Positions 24,160 to 33,669 are shown, counted from the stretch's first letter. The stretch: DNA of 64,000 bases from Hymenobacter sp. DG25B (GCF_000801315.1 NZ_CP010054.1:496001-560000), one strand, 5' to 3'. Notes: a model not told the origin generated them from the letters alone. Numbers and translations are program-made.

Positions 24160-26952
24160 TTACGCGGCCAACTCATCGTTTAATTCCTGTATTACCTGCG
24201 GCAGCGCGTCGCCAAATAGAGCACGAGCACGGCCGTAGCCGCCTTGGTCAATGAAGGGGGGCAGCGTGAAGGAGTCGGGGCTAACGCTCAGCGAGGTAGC
24301 GATGCGCTCCTTCATCATCTGTAGCCAGCCCAGCTGCTCCTCGGTAAACAGCCGCCCGGCCTGCTGCTGCCGGCCCAGCCAGTGCTGGTAGCGCTGCTCC
24401 ACCGTGAGCGGGTAGGCCTCCAGCAGTTCTGTCTGCTCGGTAGCAAAGCGCACCAGGCTGATGAGGTTGGTGAGCAGCATTTTGGGACCGGCCCCACGCA
24501 CCCGGCTCTGCTCCAGCTTCTCGTAGGCCTCCCACAGGTGCTCGGGCAGCAGGGGTGGGCTCTCCAGCTTCATGGATTCGGCCAGCTGCTTTATCTCGCG
24601 GTAGGTGAGGGCCCGGCGCTGGTAAGGTTGGTTGTGTAGCACCTGCAGGGCCGTTATCTCGTCGCGGTGCTCGGTGATAAAGGTCTTGAACTTGTCTACC
24701 TGCGTCTGGGCCAGCCGCCGTGCTGCTTCCTCCGGGGAGTGTTTGGTAGTAAAGCCGCCGTTAATCACCCGGTCTTTGCTCACTAGGTCAATCACCATGT
24801 CTTTCTGGGTGTGCAGCTTCGTGAGCAGCGTGCGCAGGGCCGGGTCGTTCAGGGCTTGGGTGGCTGTATCGACCAAATGCTGCTGGGCCTGTTCCCAGTG
24901 TACCTCGGTGGGCTCGGGGGCGCCTTCCAGTCTGGCTAGGGCTAGCGCGGCGGTTTCCTGTCGCACGGGGTCCACGGCATCAAACAGCCGGCTGGCCAGC
25001 TGCTGCACCGTGGGGCCGCCGTTGGTCTGAGCAGCCACGGTGGCGCGGTCGTCGTCAGTCAGTTGCCGGTCTAGCCGGGCCAGGCGGGTGGCCAGGGCGC
25101 GCAGGTGCTCGGGCTCCTGGCTGCCCAGGGCCACCGCTTCCAGCAGCTTCTCAAAGCTCACGCCGTTGGGGCGCTCGGTGCGGGTGGTTTCGGTTTTCTC
25201 GCTCTCCGTCACGCCCACGGCGTCTACTATCACAAAGCGGGTTTTGGCCTCCACTTCCTGGTCGGCCACCAGGCGCAGGTCGTCCAGGCTGATGGTACGC
25301 GTGCCCCGGCCTTTCATCTGGTCGTAGTATACCCGGCTGCGTACGTCGCGCAGGAAAATCAGGCACTCCAGCGGCCGGATGTCGGTACCGGTGGAAATCA
25401 TATCCACCGTTACGGCCACCCGCGGGTTAAACTCGTTGCGAAACCGCTTAATCAGCTCGTCGGGCTTGCCCTCAGTGGTGCCGTAAGTTATCTTTTTGCA
25501 GAAGTCGTTGCTCTTGCCGAAGACCTCCCGCATCAAATCCACAATTTCGTCGGCGTGGTGGTCGGTCTTAGCGAATATCAAGGTCTTGGGCACATGCTCC
25601 CGCCCAGGGAACAGCTGGGGCAGCCGGTCCCGGAACTCGGTCAGCACCGTGCGTATCTGGTCGGGCGTGGTGACGGAGCGGTCCAGTTGGCTGCCGGTGT
25701 ACACCAGGTCGTCGTCCAGCGTTTCCCAGCGCCGCCGCCGGGTCTGGCGCTCCATCATCTTCACGGCGCTGCCCTTCTCTACCCGGGCTCCGCCTCCGGT
25801 TATTTCAGTCTCAATGCGGTACACGTCGAAGCCCACGTTCACGCCGTCTACTACGGCCCGCTCGTGGCTGTACTCCATCACCAGATTCTGGTTGAAGAAG
25901 CCGAAGGTCTGTTTGGATGGGGTAGCCGTCAGCCCAATCAGGTGGGCATCAAAGTACTCCAGCACCTGCTGCCACACGTTGTAGATGGAGCGGTGGCACT
26001 CGTCGATAATGATGAAGTCGTAGGTTTCCGGCGGCAGGGCCGGGTTGTAGGCCACTTCCTTGGGCCGCTTGCTCACGGCATCGGCCGGCAGCTCAAACCC
26101 CGAGCGCTCCTCGTTGCCCTCCTCAAACTCCGCCTCACCCCGCAGCATGGAGTACAGCCGCTGAATGGTGGTGATGGTGACTTTGTTTACCGAGTCGAGG
26201 TGGTTGCTCGTCAGGTTCTGCACGTTGTACAGCTCTGTAAACTTGCGCCCGTCGTCGGGGGTAGCGTAGGCCTGGAACTCCTGCAGCGTCTGCCGGCCCA
26301 GGTTACCCCGGTCTACCAGAAACAGGATGCGCTTGGCCCCGGCAAACTTGATGAGCCGGTACGCAGCCGTTACGGCCGTAAAGGTCTTGCCTGAGCCCGT
26401 GGCCATCTGAATCAGGGCCCGCGGCCGGTCGTGCTTCAGGGAGACTTCCAGGTTGCGGATGGCCTCTACCTGGCAGTCGCGCAGGCCCGTGGGTTCCAGC
26501 ACGGGCAGATGCTGCAGGCGAGCCCGTAGCGTGGCCGTCTGCCGCGCCCAGTCGCGCAGCGTTTCTGGCCGATGAAACCAGAACACCGGTCGGGATCGGG
26601 GCTCCGGGTCACGCCGGTCCAGAAACCGAATTTCGTGGCCGTTGGCCTCGTACCCAAAGGGCAGCTCGTCGGCCGTACGCGGAATATGCTTGGTGGCGCT
26701 GGTCAGGTAGCGCGCCGTCTGCTCGGCTACGGCCGTCAGGGAGGTGCCTTCCTTCTTAGCTTCTACCACACCTACCAGCTTGCCTTCCACCAGCAGGGCA
26801 TAGTCAGCCGGGCCCGAGGCGGTGGGAAACTCCCGCACGGCTACCCCTAACGAGGCGGTGCGATTCAGCTGGTCCCGGTCCTGCAGCACCCAGCCTGCTG
26901 CCGTCAGTTGCGCATCAATCAGTTGGCGAGCTTTCTGTTCGGGAGTAAGCAT
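24160..26952 (-). CDS. hsdR: Type I restriction endonuclease subunit R
   Basis: HsdR drives ATP-dependent DNA translocation and cuts away from the recognition site. The 930-residue protein begins with a PD-(D/E)xK nuclease: D50 in GPADYALL and E64-x-K66 in GVVEAKKEG. The SF2 helicase core follows, with Walker A ATGSGKT near 185, DECH in IIIDECHR, and a later motif in GRGTRT. The C-terminal helical region contacts the methylase core. All catalytic residues are intact, so loss of activity, if any, would come from the broken hsdS. It is the first gene of the locus; upstream is about 450 bp without genes. Confidence 0.94.
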   Translation of the reverse strand: MLTPEQKARQLIDAQLTAAGWVLQDRDQLNRTASLGVAVREFPTASGPADYALLVEGKLVGVVEAKKEGTSLTAVAEQTARYLTSATKHIPRTADELPFGYEANGHEIRFLDRRDPEPRSRPVFWFHRPETLRDWARQTATLRARLQHLPVLEPTGLRDCQVEAIRNLEVSLKHDRPRALIQMATGSGKTFTAVTAAYRLIKFAGAKRILFLVDRGNLGRQTLQEFQAYATPDDGRKFTELYNVQNLTSNHLDSVNKVTITTIQRLYSMLRGEAEFEEGNEERSGFELPADAVSKRPKEVAYNPALPPETYDFIIIDECHRSIYNVWQQVLEYFDAHLIGLTATPSKQTFGFFNQNLVMEYSHERAVVDGVNVGFDVYRIETEITGGGARVEKGSAVKMMERQTRRRRWETLDDDLVYTGSQLDRSVTTPDQIRTVLTEFRDRLPQLFPGREHVPKTLIFAKTDHHADEIVDLMREVFGKSNDFCKKITYGTTEGKPDELIKRFRNEFNPRVAVTVDMISTGTDIRPLECLIFLRDVRSRVYYDQMKGRGTRTISLDDLRLVADQEVEAKTRFVIVDAVGVTESEKTETTRTERPNGVSFEKLLEAVALGSQEPEHLRALATRLARLDRQLTDDDRATVAAQTNGGPTVQQLASRLFDAVDPVRQETAALALARLEGAPEPTEVHWEQAQQHLVDTATQALNDPALRTLLTKLHTQKDMVIDLVSKDRVINGGFTTKHSPEEAARRLAQTQVDKFKTFITEHRDEITALQVLHNQPYQRRALTYREIKQLAESMKLESPPLLPEHLWEAYEKLEQSRVRGAGPKMLLTNLISLVRFATEQTELLEAYPLTVEQRYQHWLGRQQQAGRLFTEEQLGWLQMMKERIATSLSVSPDSFTLPPFIDQGGYGRARALFGDALPQVIQELNDELAA

Positions 26953-27231
26953 GGGCGGGGTAGGATAGAGGCGTAGAATCTAGCAATAGATAATGAGCCC
27001 CGCACGGCAGAATACTATCCGGGGGTAGCAAATCTACCGAAGCTACCGCGCTTTTCCTTCCTTCTGTGCAAACTTGAAGAGGTGCCCTTAATTGAGTTGC
27101 TCTATTCAGAAAGAGTATCTAAAAAAGCGGCTGACAAAACTCGCTAGAATCGCGGCCTGCATAGCAACTGATGGCGTAGTCGCATCCCATAACAACACCG
27201 AAAAAAGGCTTAAAACTGCGTATGGATATTG

Positions 27232-27336
27232 CTTAGCGAGTACGTGTCCATACCCTCTCTTGTCAAATGTTTATAAGTGACTGTATGACATTAATTTATA
27301 CCTTGAAAGAGGGGGTGTGGATACGTACTTGCTAGG
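27232..27336. repeat. Long imperfect inverted repeat in the gap between hsdR and the HTH gene
   Basis: In the gene-free stretch 26953-27401, arms of about 34 bases (27232-27266 and 27302-27336) pair with few mismatches (GAGTACGTGTCCATACC against GTGTGGATACGTACTT). The spacer is about 35 bases. It could be a miniature element, a terminator-like structure or a small RNA; there is no T-run. Confidence 0.6.
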
Positions 27337-27401
27337 AACCCCCAGGCCTCTCCTCAAGAATGCCACCTGAACATCAGAGGTAAGCGGCCCGCCTATCCTT
27401 T

Positions 27402-27638
27402 TCAGGCCTCCAGAGATACCTCGATTTGCTCCAGTATTTCGGAGAGAGTTACCTGGTAATACCGGCAGAGTGTTGCCAGCGTAGTAATCGTCACATTCAG
27501 GGAGTTGGCCTCAATGCGGCCTATATGCACCCCTGTTGCTTCATACACTTGTTGCAGGGTGAGCCGGCGCCTTTCTCGCAGGGCTTTTAGCCGGCGAATC
27601 AATTCCAGAAGTAAGGGGGAAGCAGCCTTGGCAGTCAT
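27402..27638 (-). CDS. XRE-family HTH repressor-like protein
   Basis: This 78-residue protein is essentially one HTH_3 domain: LIRRLKALRERRRLTLQQVYEATGVHIGRIEANSLNVTITTLATLCRYYQVTLSEIL. The helix-turn-helix is at about 25-48, and the dimerisation helix follows. It is divergent from the ADP-ribosylglycohydrolase gene. The perfect 24-bp palindrome at 27668-27691 lies 29 bases before its start, so autoregulation and joint control of both genes is likely. Confidence 0.82.
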   Translation of the reverse strand: MTAKAASPLLLELIRRLKALRERRRLTLQQVYEATGVHIGRIEANSLNVTITTLATLCRYYQVTLSEILEQIEVSLEA

Positions 27639-27667
27639 AACAGGTAGGAGAAGTCGTAAACAAACTT

Positions 27668-27691
27668 ATTAATGACATTAATGTCATTAAT
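27668..27691. promoter_or_regulatory. Perfect 24-bp palindrome, probable operator
   Basis: The sequence, built from ATTAATGACATT and its reverse complement, is identical on both strands. It sits in the 164-bp gap between the divergent HTH repressor and ADP-ribosylglycohydrolase genes. An internal TTAATG/CATTAA arrangement gives four half-sites, as expected for a dimeric or tetrameric repressor. Confidence 0.7.
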
Positions 27692-27802
27692 GCATGTATA
27701 CTACGTATTTTTGAAGGGCCTATCACGGCCTCCCTGGCTTTTCCGCGCAGGCTTACGCCCAAGGCAGTACCAACTCACTTATCACTCCTACCTCCAGCTT
27801 AC

Positions 27803-28783
27803 ATGAAACCTACTCTCTCCTCTTCGGTAACAGAACAATGTCGGGCGGCCTTGCTGGGGTTGGCGGTGGGTGATGCGCTAGGAGTGCCCGTGGAGTTTCA
27901 AAGCCGCGCAGCCCGGCGTCAGGACCCAGTCGTCCACATGCGCGCCTACGGGACACACAACCAGCCCGCTGGTACCTGGTCCGATGATGCCTCCCTGACC
28001 TTCTGTTTGGCCGAAGCCATTGCCGATGGCTTCACGCTGCCCAAGCTGGCCCGCAACTGCTGCCGTTGGTATGAGGACAACTTCTGGACACCCCACGGCC
28101 GCGTGTTTGACATCGGCATTACCACCCGCGAGGCCTTGCAGCGCCTGCAGGCAAAGCCTGGGCTGGTGCGCGCCGGCGGCACCGACGAGTATAGCAATGG
28201 AAATGGGGCCCTGATGCGGATTCTGCCCTTGGCCTTCTACCAGACCAATGCTCCGCTACAGGAGCGGTTCCAGCTAATCTTTGACGTGGCGGCCGTCACC
28301 CACGGGCATATCCGCTCCGCGGTGGCCTGCTTCCTGTATCTGGAAATAGCGCGCCACTTGCGCGCAGGCCTCACGCCGGCTGAAGCCTATGCCCAGCTCT
28401 GCCAGGAGGGGCCGGCCCAGTTGCGGGCTCTGAACATTCCCGCCAAGGAAGCCGACCACTTCGAGCGTATCCTCAGCGGCCGGCTGCCCGACGTGAACGT
28501 GCTAGCTATCAACAGCGGCGGCTATGTAATGCACACGCTGGAGGCGGCCCTCTGGTGCCTGCTGCGCTATGAAACCTACGCCGAAACCGTACTAGCCGCC
28601 GTCAACCTCGGCGACGATACCGATACCACCGGCGCCGTGACTGGTGGCCTAGCTGGCCTGTACTATGGCGAAGCCGCCATTCCTGCTGAGTGGCTCCAGG
28701 TGCTGGCTCGTCGCGCCGATATCGAAGGCCTGGCCTATCGGATGGTCGCTGCTACTATCTCAGTCGATGCTCCTCCCGCTTAA
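27803..28783 (+). CDS. ADP-ribosylglycohydrolase (DraG/ARH family)
   Basis: Enzymes of this all-helical, di-magnesium family remove ADP-ribose from modified proteins or nucleic acids or split related ADP-ribose conjugates. In 326 residues it shows the N-terminal ALLGLAVGDALGVPVEF (about 17-32), the metal-binding WSDDASL with D61/D62, and the C-terminal LGDDTDTTGAVTGGLAG with D271, D272 and D274. All metal ligands seem present. The gene faces the HTH repressor across a palindrome and ends at a strong terminator. Such enzymes on mobile DNA may reverse a toxin's ADP-ribosylation; no partner transferase is visible here. Confidence 0.88.
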   Translation: MKPTLSSSVTEQCRAALLGLAVGDALGVPVEFQSRAARRQDPVVHMRAYGTHNQPAGTWSDDASLTFCLAEAIADGFTLPKLARNCCRWYEDNFWTPHGRVFDIGITTREALQRLQAKPGLVRAGGTDEYSNGNGALMRILPLAFYQTNAPLQERFQLIFDVAAVTHGHIRSAVACFLYLEIARHLRAGLTPAEAYAQLCQEGPAQLRALNIPAKEADHFERILSGRLPDVNVLAINSGGYVMHTLEAALWCLLRYETYAETVLAAVNLGDDTDTTGAVTGGLAGLYYGEAAIPAEWLQVLARRADIEGLAYRMVAATISVDAPPA

Positions 28784-28832
28784 GAGCGGATTACCTGAAG
28801 TAATTTGCTGCTCATGCAGCAGGTTAAAGACC

Positions 28833-28866
28833 AAAAAAGGCAGCCCCGTCATGGAGCTGCCTTTTT
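28833..28866. terminator. Bidirectional terminator
   Basis: An 11-bp stem (28834-28844 with 28856-28866) is flanked by an A-run and a T-run. It lies between the convergent ADP-ribosylglycohydrolase and T9SS cargo genes and serves both. Confidence 0.85.
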
Positions 28867-28901
28867 GCTTTCAAGCTGTAGCAGAATCAATCTGCTTAGA
28901 G

Positions 28902-31900
28902 CTATTCAATAACCAAGCGTTTGGTCGTGGCAACCTCACCGGCCTGGACGTGCACCGAGTACACACCCGCGGGTAGATTAGCCAGTTCCAGCTTGTGCTC
29001 CGCGCCATTAGGCTTCAGGCCCAACTCAAACTGTCGCACCTCTTGCCCCAGGGCATTGAATACCGCTACCTGCGCTGTTTTCGTGCCGGGTACACTAGGT
29101 AAAGCTAGCGTTACTGTATGGTGGGCCGGGTTGGGATACAAGGCTATGGCTGTCGCCAGCAGCGCCGCCCTGGTAGGCGTGGCCGTGGCCGGCCCAAAGC
29201 GCAACGCGAAACGGCCACTAACAGCTTTGGAATCAGTCGTGAAGGTATACGCTGCCTGCGTCTGTAGGTCCGTTTCCTGGCCCGTTACCGCATCCACTAG
29301 GACGACAGGGGTGCTTTCCAAATGCAACAGCTTAGCCACCTTCAGCGTGTAGGTTCCAATCTGAGGAATAACAAGCCCAAGTGGTACCACCGCCCCGGAA
29401 GTTAGAACCGGCAAGCCATTAATCGCTAGCTCATTCCCGGAGCCAGTGACTGAGTATAGTGACAAGCCATGCGGGTTGCGGAGCTTCACAGCATCATATC
29501 GAGCATCTACGCCATCAGTAGCACCAGACTCGAAATATACGTCCGTAGCATCAGACAGAGATGGTGTCGTTCCTTGTAAGGTTAGCTGTAGGCGAGGACG
29601 AAGATCAGTGGAAGGCCGTTTTAGCGGGGCAGCGCTAGTTAACACATTCACAGATCGGATATTGTTGGTTAAAACTAGTGTAGTTGGGCCTGCCCCTGCA
29701 GTAGAGTGCACGAAAAAACCTTGCCCCATAGCAACCATTGGGTTGCCCACTCCATTGACGCAACTTCTATACTGTCCGGTATAACGGTCGGTACTTTCAA
29801 AAACATACATAGCATTATCAAGGCCAGGAGGAACTGCTACTTGGCTCCAGTCGATTAAAGTTGGATAAGGGTTACCTAGTAAATGCCAACCTCCATTGGA
29901 ATTAGTTTGGGTGATGGGTATACTAATGGGACCGGTGTTCAGAGCGCCTACAAAATCGACTGTCTGCTTTGCAGCTAAGTTGACCGTATATCCGTGACCA
30001 ACCTCCAGAGAAGAGGCTAAACTGGTCGGCGATACCCAGCCTTTGTCAAAGGTTGATAGAGTAGTAGCTGGACTAGTAGCTACCCTAGCTTCATCGTAAC
30101 CAAATACAGTAGGAAATGGGGTAATAGCTCCTGGCGCTATTGCCTTGTTGTAAGCCGAATTGATAGTTGGTATAAAGCCCGCTGTAGCTATATCTGCTAC
30201 AGTAGAACCGGACACCGGTGCAGAGAGGTGACGATAGCCAGCACCAGCATTCGCACCTTCGCTAATATAGCGTTGCACTGTGGCCATCCCAATGACCCGA
30301 CCTAAGCCAAAGTTTGCTACTATAGCAGTAGAATCAGCATCAGAAAGAAGAGTGAGCATGTGGCTATTTAAGAGTAGATTCCCTGTGTTAGTCACTGATA
30401 CCCCGCCTCGGATGGCAACGGGTTGGGTAAGTTTCACAACTGTCTCAATGCTCAGAAAGCGAACGCGGCGGGGTAACCCTGAACCAGTCTCCTGACTCGC
30501 GTCGGCGGGATAATAATAATCTGCGGACTGGGAGAAATTACGTGATCCGGTTACTTGGATCGGCCCAACTGCTTCTGTTGCACTTAACCCCTCTTCTGAC
30601 ACAATAAATATCTTAGCGCCAGAAGCTAGAGTAAATCCTCCAGGGCCATTAATTGTATTACTGCTATTATTTTGGCTTAAAAGACCGTTTCCCTGGACCA
30701 CCATCTGACCATAAACAGTTAGGGTCCCAATCAAGTTTGCAACTCCGGTGCTGGTAACAGTCACATTCCGATAGCTGCCTTGAACCAATTGATTGTCGCT
30801 TACTATAAGGTCAGTTAAGTCTGTGATTACCTCAAAAGTTTTAGAACTGGAAGCGGAACCGCTGGGCGTGGTGACAGAGATGAGGCCTGAAGTAGCTCCT
30901 GCCGGCACTTTTACGATAATTTGTCTGCCACCTTCATTTACTGTAAATTCGGAAGCGGAGGTGCCATTAAAAGATACGCTGGTTGTACCGCTGAATCCCG
31001 AACCTGTTAAAGTTATGGATGTGCCGACTAAACCATTTGTAGGAGTAAAGGAGGCTATGGTAACTGATGAACCTATAGCAAGGCGCGCCACAAAATTATC
31101 GCCTCCTCCTTGTGCAGTAGGTAGAGTCTGGTTACCCACACTCATGCTAGTACCGTTGTAGCCACCAGATAGATAAACAGCATCCGCGTAATGCGTATCT
31201 AATTCTCGACCGAAGAGATCCGCAGTGGAACCACCAAGACCCATTGCCGATTGCCAAACCCCAGATCGGCTAATTTGAGCTACATAATCAGAAGTAGAAG
31301 TACTTGGGACAAGTTTAGTAGTGCCAAAGGCAAAGGTACCCGGCAACTTCCCAGATAAGGAGGCGCCAGAGGTAGTACCTCTCCCTGCCAATGCTGTTGT
31401 ATAAAGGTAAGCATCAGGAATTTCCTGAGCCCATTCAAAAGTAGCTGCGTAAGGATTATACCCTGCTATAAAAGCCCCGGCAGGAGATGAGACCCCAGTA
31501 GCATTGCCGGGGGCTGGATTATAGCCTGTTATATAGATAAAATTGCTGCCATCGTGGGCAATATGGCCGCCAGCGGGTGCATTGGTAATATATTGACTAA
31601 CAAAGTTGCTTGCACTGCCCCAGTTGCCATAGCTGGCCGAGGCAATGAACACGTCACGGTTACCAGGGGCCGTAGTGCCACCAGGCGTCAATGTGGTTAC
31701 GCCCTGTGCGGTGGGGAAAGCTACAGAGGGTCCTGCAACAATGCCGGTAATCCATACTTTACCGTAAGCATAGTATGTGTCCGAAATATAGCGAACGGAC
31801 GAACCCATTAGGTTGCCATTACTGTAGGAAGCAGTCGCCCAATCCCAGCCTTCGCCAGTGCGAGGATCATATTTGGCTACCACAAACTCTTTGGTATCAC

Positions 31901-32516
31901 CACTAGTATGCGGGGAAACCCTAACTGTATGGCTCCCAAAGGAGGCGGTCCCAGCTTCCATCATTCCAGCTATACAGACTGTTCCGCTCCCGTCCGTACG
32001 CAAAAGCACTGAAGACCGTATGACTGTTTCTGAAAACGTAGCCACCAACCCACTCTGCCATACACCTGACTCACTAAGAAAGGCACGGTAGAAAGAATTA
32101 CCTGTTGCGGGAGCTTTGAGAGTAGAGACTCCAAATGTGACTACTGAATCTTTAGGTAGCCATCCGACCACGTAATACCCGCCGTACGATGCTTCTACAT
32201 CTTCCACAGTTAGGAATTGATTGATATCGGTACCTGGCCGGGAAGGCTTTACTGGCTTAGACCAAACAAGAGCTCCTTGTTGATTGAATTTCGTGAGGTA
32301 AGGCCCTGGCCCGTCAGGACCTGTATCCAGTCTGAGTTCGGCTACCAGAGTTCCCCCATTGGGGTCGTAGGTATGGGTTATGGCCTTGACGATGTCGCGG
32401 CCGCTGCCGTCACGATGAGTAGACCAATCCCATGTCTGGCCTAATACTATGCTCCCGTGTAACGAAAAGCACACCATTATAAACAGCGCTACAAGCCGTA
32501 GTAGTAAGTGTTTCAT
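28902..32516 (-). CDS. Large T9SS-secreted protein with IPT/TIG domain
   Basis: The 1,204-residue exported protein starts MKHLLLRLVALF with a signal peptide ending near VLGQ (about 27). This start is preferred over an upstream ATG at 32606 because it gives a canonical signal peptide. Residues about 27-480 form a beta-rich region with repeated WDWA and YITGYN-type segments, suggesting a propeller-like repeat. An IPT/TIG immunoglobulin-like domain follows (about 495-580: IASFTPTNGLVGTSITLTGSGFSG). The next 450 residues (QRYISEGANAGAGYRHLSAPV, GWHLLGNPYPTLIDWSQV) are homologous to the same region of the giant protein at 34-44.6 kb. The end is a T9SS type A domain, with LYPNPAHHTVTL and LPAGVYSVHV. 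Confidence 0.85.
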   Translation of the reverse strand: MKHLLLRLVALFIMVCFSLHGSIVLGQTWDWSTHRDGSGRDIVKAITHTYDPNGGTLVAELRLDTGPDGPGPYLTKFNQQGALVWSKPVKPSRPGTDINQFLTVEDVEASYGGYYVVGWLPKDSVVTFGVSTLKAPATGNSFYRAFLSESGVWQSGLVATFSETVIRSSVLLRTDGSGTVCIAGMMEAGTASFGSHTVRVSPHTSGDTKEFVVAKYDPRTGEGWDWATASYSNGNLMGSSVRYISDTYYAYGKVWITGIVAGPSVAFPTAQGVTTLTPGGTTAPGNRDVFIASASYGNWGSASNFVSQYITNAPAGGHIAHDGSNFIYITGYNPAPGNATGVSSPAGAFIAGYNPYAATFEWAQEIPDAYLYTTALAGRGTTSGASLSGKLPGTFAFGTTKLVPSTSTSDYVAQISRSGVWQSAMGLGGSTADLFGRELDTHYADAVYLSGGYNGTSMSVGNQTLPTAQGGGDNFVARLAIGSSVTIASFTPTNGLVGTSITLTGSGFSGTTSVSFNGTSASEFTVNEGGRQIIVKVPAGATSGLISVTTPSGSASSSKTFEVITDLTDLIVSDNQLVQGSYRNVTVTSTGVANLIGTLTVYGQMVVQGNGLLSQNNSSNTINGPGGFTLASGAKIFIVSEEGLSATEAVGPIQVTGSRNFSQSADYYYPADASQETGSGLPRRVRFLSIETVVKLTQPVAIRGGVSVTNTGNLLLNSHMLTLLSDADSTAIVANFGLGRVIGMATVQRYISEGANAGAGYRHLSAPVSGSTVADIATAGFIPTINSAYNKAIAPGAITPFPTVFGYDEARVATSPATTLSTFDKGWVSPTSLASSLEVGHGYTVNLAAKQTVDFVGALNTGPISIPITQTNSNGGWHLLGNPYPTLIDWSQVAVPPGLDNAMYVFESTDRYTGQYRSCVNGVGNPMVAMGQGFFVHSTAGAGPTTLVLTNNIRSVNVLTSAAPLKRPSTDLRPRLQLTLQGTTPSLSDATDVYFESGATDGVDARYDAVKLRNPHGLSLYSVTGSGNELAINGLPVLTSGAVVPLGLVIPQIGTYTLKVAKLLHLESTPVVLVDAVTGQETDLQTQAAYTFTTDSKAVSGRFALRFGPATATPTRAALLATAIALYPNPAHHTVTLALPSVPGTKTAQVAVFNALGQEVRQFELGLKPNGAEHKLELANLPAGVYSVHVQAGEVATTKRLVIE

Positions 32517-32626
32517 CAAATAAGTGGAAAGAAAATGAGATACGAAGATGAAAGAGACTGATGAGGATGGTTTCTTGTCAGACGGGATATGATAGTTTAC
32601 TTCCACTCACAATAGCTTTTCCAGTA

Positions 32627-33130
32627 TTAAGAATTTTTGACTTCGAGCAGGGCAGATTCTTTTTCCGCCAGCACTAGTAAAGGGTACGCCAGCAGAACAG
32701 CCAGAGGCGAGCAGAGGAAATCAATCAGTTGATGAGCCAGCAGGCTCATTACCTGCAGGTGTAAGCCTTGTCCTACAGCCAGCAGCATACACCCCGTCAG
32801 AAAGGCCCCGGCATATGCCAGCACAATCTGCCACTGGAAACGCCCCCGCAGCAGGACGCGCAGCAGGAGGATGCTCAAGCCCAGATACAGAACCCTGTAC
32901 GTCAGCGCTACCGGCATCCCATGGCTCGTGAGCTGCGTGTGTGTGCCTGCTTGCAATAAGTACTGCCCGGCCGGTCCCATCAATGCCATCCCGGCTCGCC
33001 ATAGCCGTGCTAGTCCGGTAAATACCTGCTCATCAAACTGCCCCAGCACAAACAGCCCGCTGCCCAGTAGGAGCAGGACTAGCTTCCGCAGTATCCGGGA
33101 TAACCGCCCATTCACGCCCGGACTATGCAT
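32627..33130 (-). CDS. Exosortase-associated membrane protein
   Basis: This is a 167-residue membrane protein. Using ATG 33130 (MHSPGVNGRL), it has about four hydrophobic segments (around 17-33, 75-90, 97-118 and 130-157). It has no catalytic Cys/Arg/His set. The gene overlaps the end of the exosortase gene by eight bases, indicating coupled translation, and the exosortase/PID-CTERM genes are directly upstream. I infer the dedicated partner that accompanies exosortases of this group in Hymenobacter-like bacteria (XrtX-associated type). The ORF can be extended to 33196, but that part is Cys/Gly/Arg-rich and is the exosortase gene in another frame. Confidence 0.65.
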   Translation of the reverse strand: MHSPGVNGRLSRILRKLVLLLLGSGLFVLGQFDEQVFTGLARLWRAGMALMGPAGQYLLQAGTHTQLTSHGMPVALTYRVLYLGLSILLLRVLLRGRFQWQIVLAYAGAFLTGCMLLAVGQGLHLQVMSLLAHQLIDFLCSPLAVLLAYPLLVLAEKESALLEVKNS

Positions 33131-33659
33131 AGCTGGCCTCCGCAGCGGAAGTAACCGAAGCCTGCCGCCGCACCCACAGCACCCACAAGCCTCCAATGGC
33201 GCCGTACACCACGAAGGTGAAGGTGTAGTGGTGGTTGAAGTCCACGCTGCCGGCCGGGCCCCAGTGCTGCAGCACCGCCAGCGCCGCTACCCGGATAATA
33301 TTCAGCAGGTAAATCATCAGGCAGCCCAGGGGGATAAACCACCCTTTGCGCGTGCCTGGGCTGGGAAAAGACAGCACAAAGCCGGCAAACAGCGTGTAGA
33401 GCACCAACCCATTGCAGGGGTGGCCCACCCACACGGCCGGCTGCCCGCTCACGCTCACCAGCCGCAGCTGCTCGACTTGTGCGTCTATGCCCAGGCCGCG
33501 CAGTGCGAAAGCGCTGGCCTGCGCCAGGTTCACCGACAAGGCCTGGTCCAGCTGACCCTGCGGCCCCAGCCACAGCGTGTAACCCACGTGCCAGACCAGC
33601 AGCAGCAGCAGGGCGCGCAACAGAAATACCCGTAGGGGGGATTGAAAGAGACGATTCAT
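33123..33659 (-). CDS. Exosortase family protein (XrtX-like)
   Basis: The 178-residue multi-span membrane transpeptidase-like enzyme is predicted to cleave C-terminal sorting signals and hand the protein to an envelope acceptor. The exosortase triad is visible: Cys82 in HPCNGLVLY, Arg123 in LLNIIRVAAL and His143/144 in DFNHHYTF. An N-terminal helix (about 9-30), a periplasmic stretch and four to five further helices complete the fold. The size fits small Bacteroidota exosortases. The PID-CTERM gene directly upstream is its probable substrate, and the overlapping gene downstream its membrane partner. The XrtX label is from memory of the family context, not a profile hit. Confidence 0.85.
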   Translation of the reverse strand: MNRLFQSPLRVFLLRALLLLLVWHVGYTLWLGPQGQLDQALSVNLAQASAFALRGLGIDAQVEQLRLVSVSGQPAVWVGHPCNGLVLYTLFAGFVLSFPSPGTRKGWFIPLGCLMIYLLNIIRVAALAVLQHWGPAGSVDFNHHYTFTFVVYGAIGGLWVLWVRRQASVTSAAEASYA

Positions 33660-33669
33660 ACCGGAAAGC

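Noticed and set aside
25105..26394. 429-residue open frame on the plus strand
   Set aside because: It is antisense to hsdR, which has all its nuclease and helicase motifs.
27092..27280. 62-residue open frame in the gap after hsdR
   Set aside because: It has no recognisable domain, its composition is that of non-coding AT-rich DNA, and it overlaps the left arm of the long hairpin.
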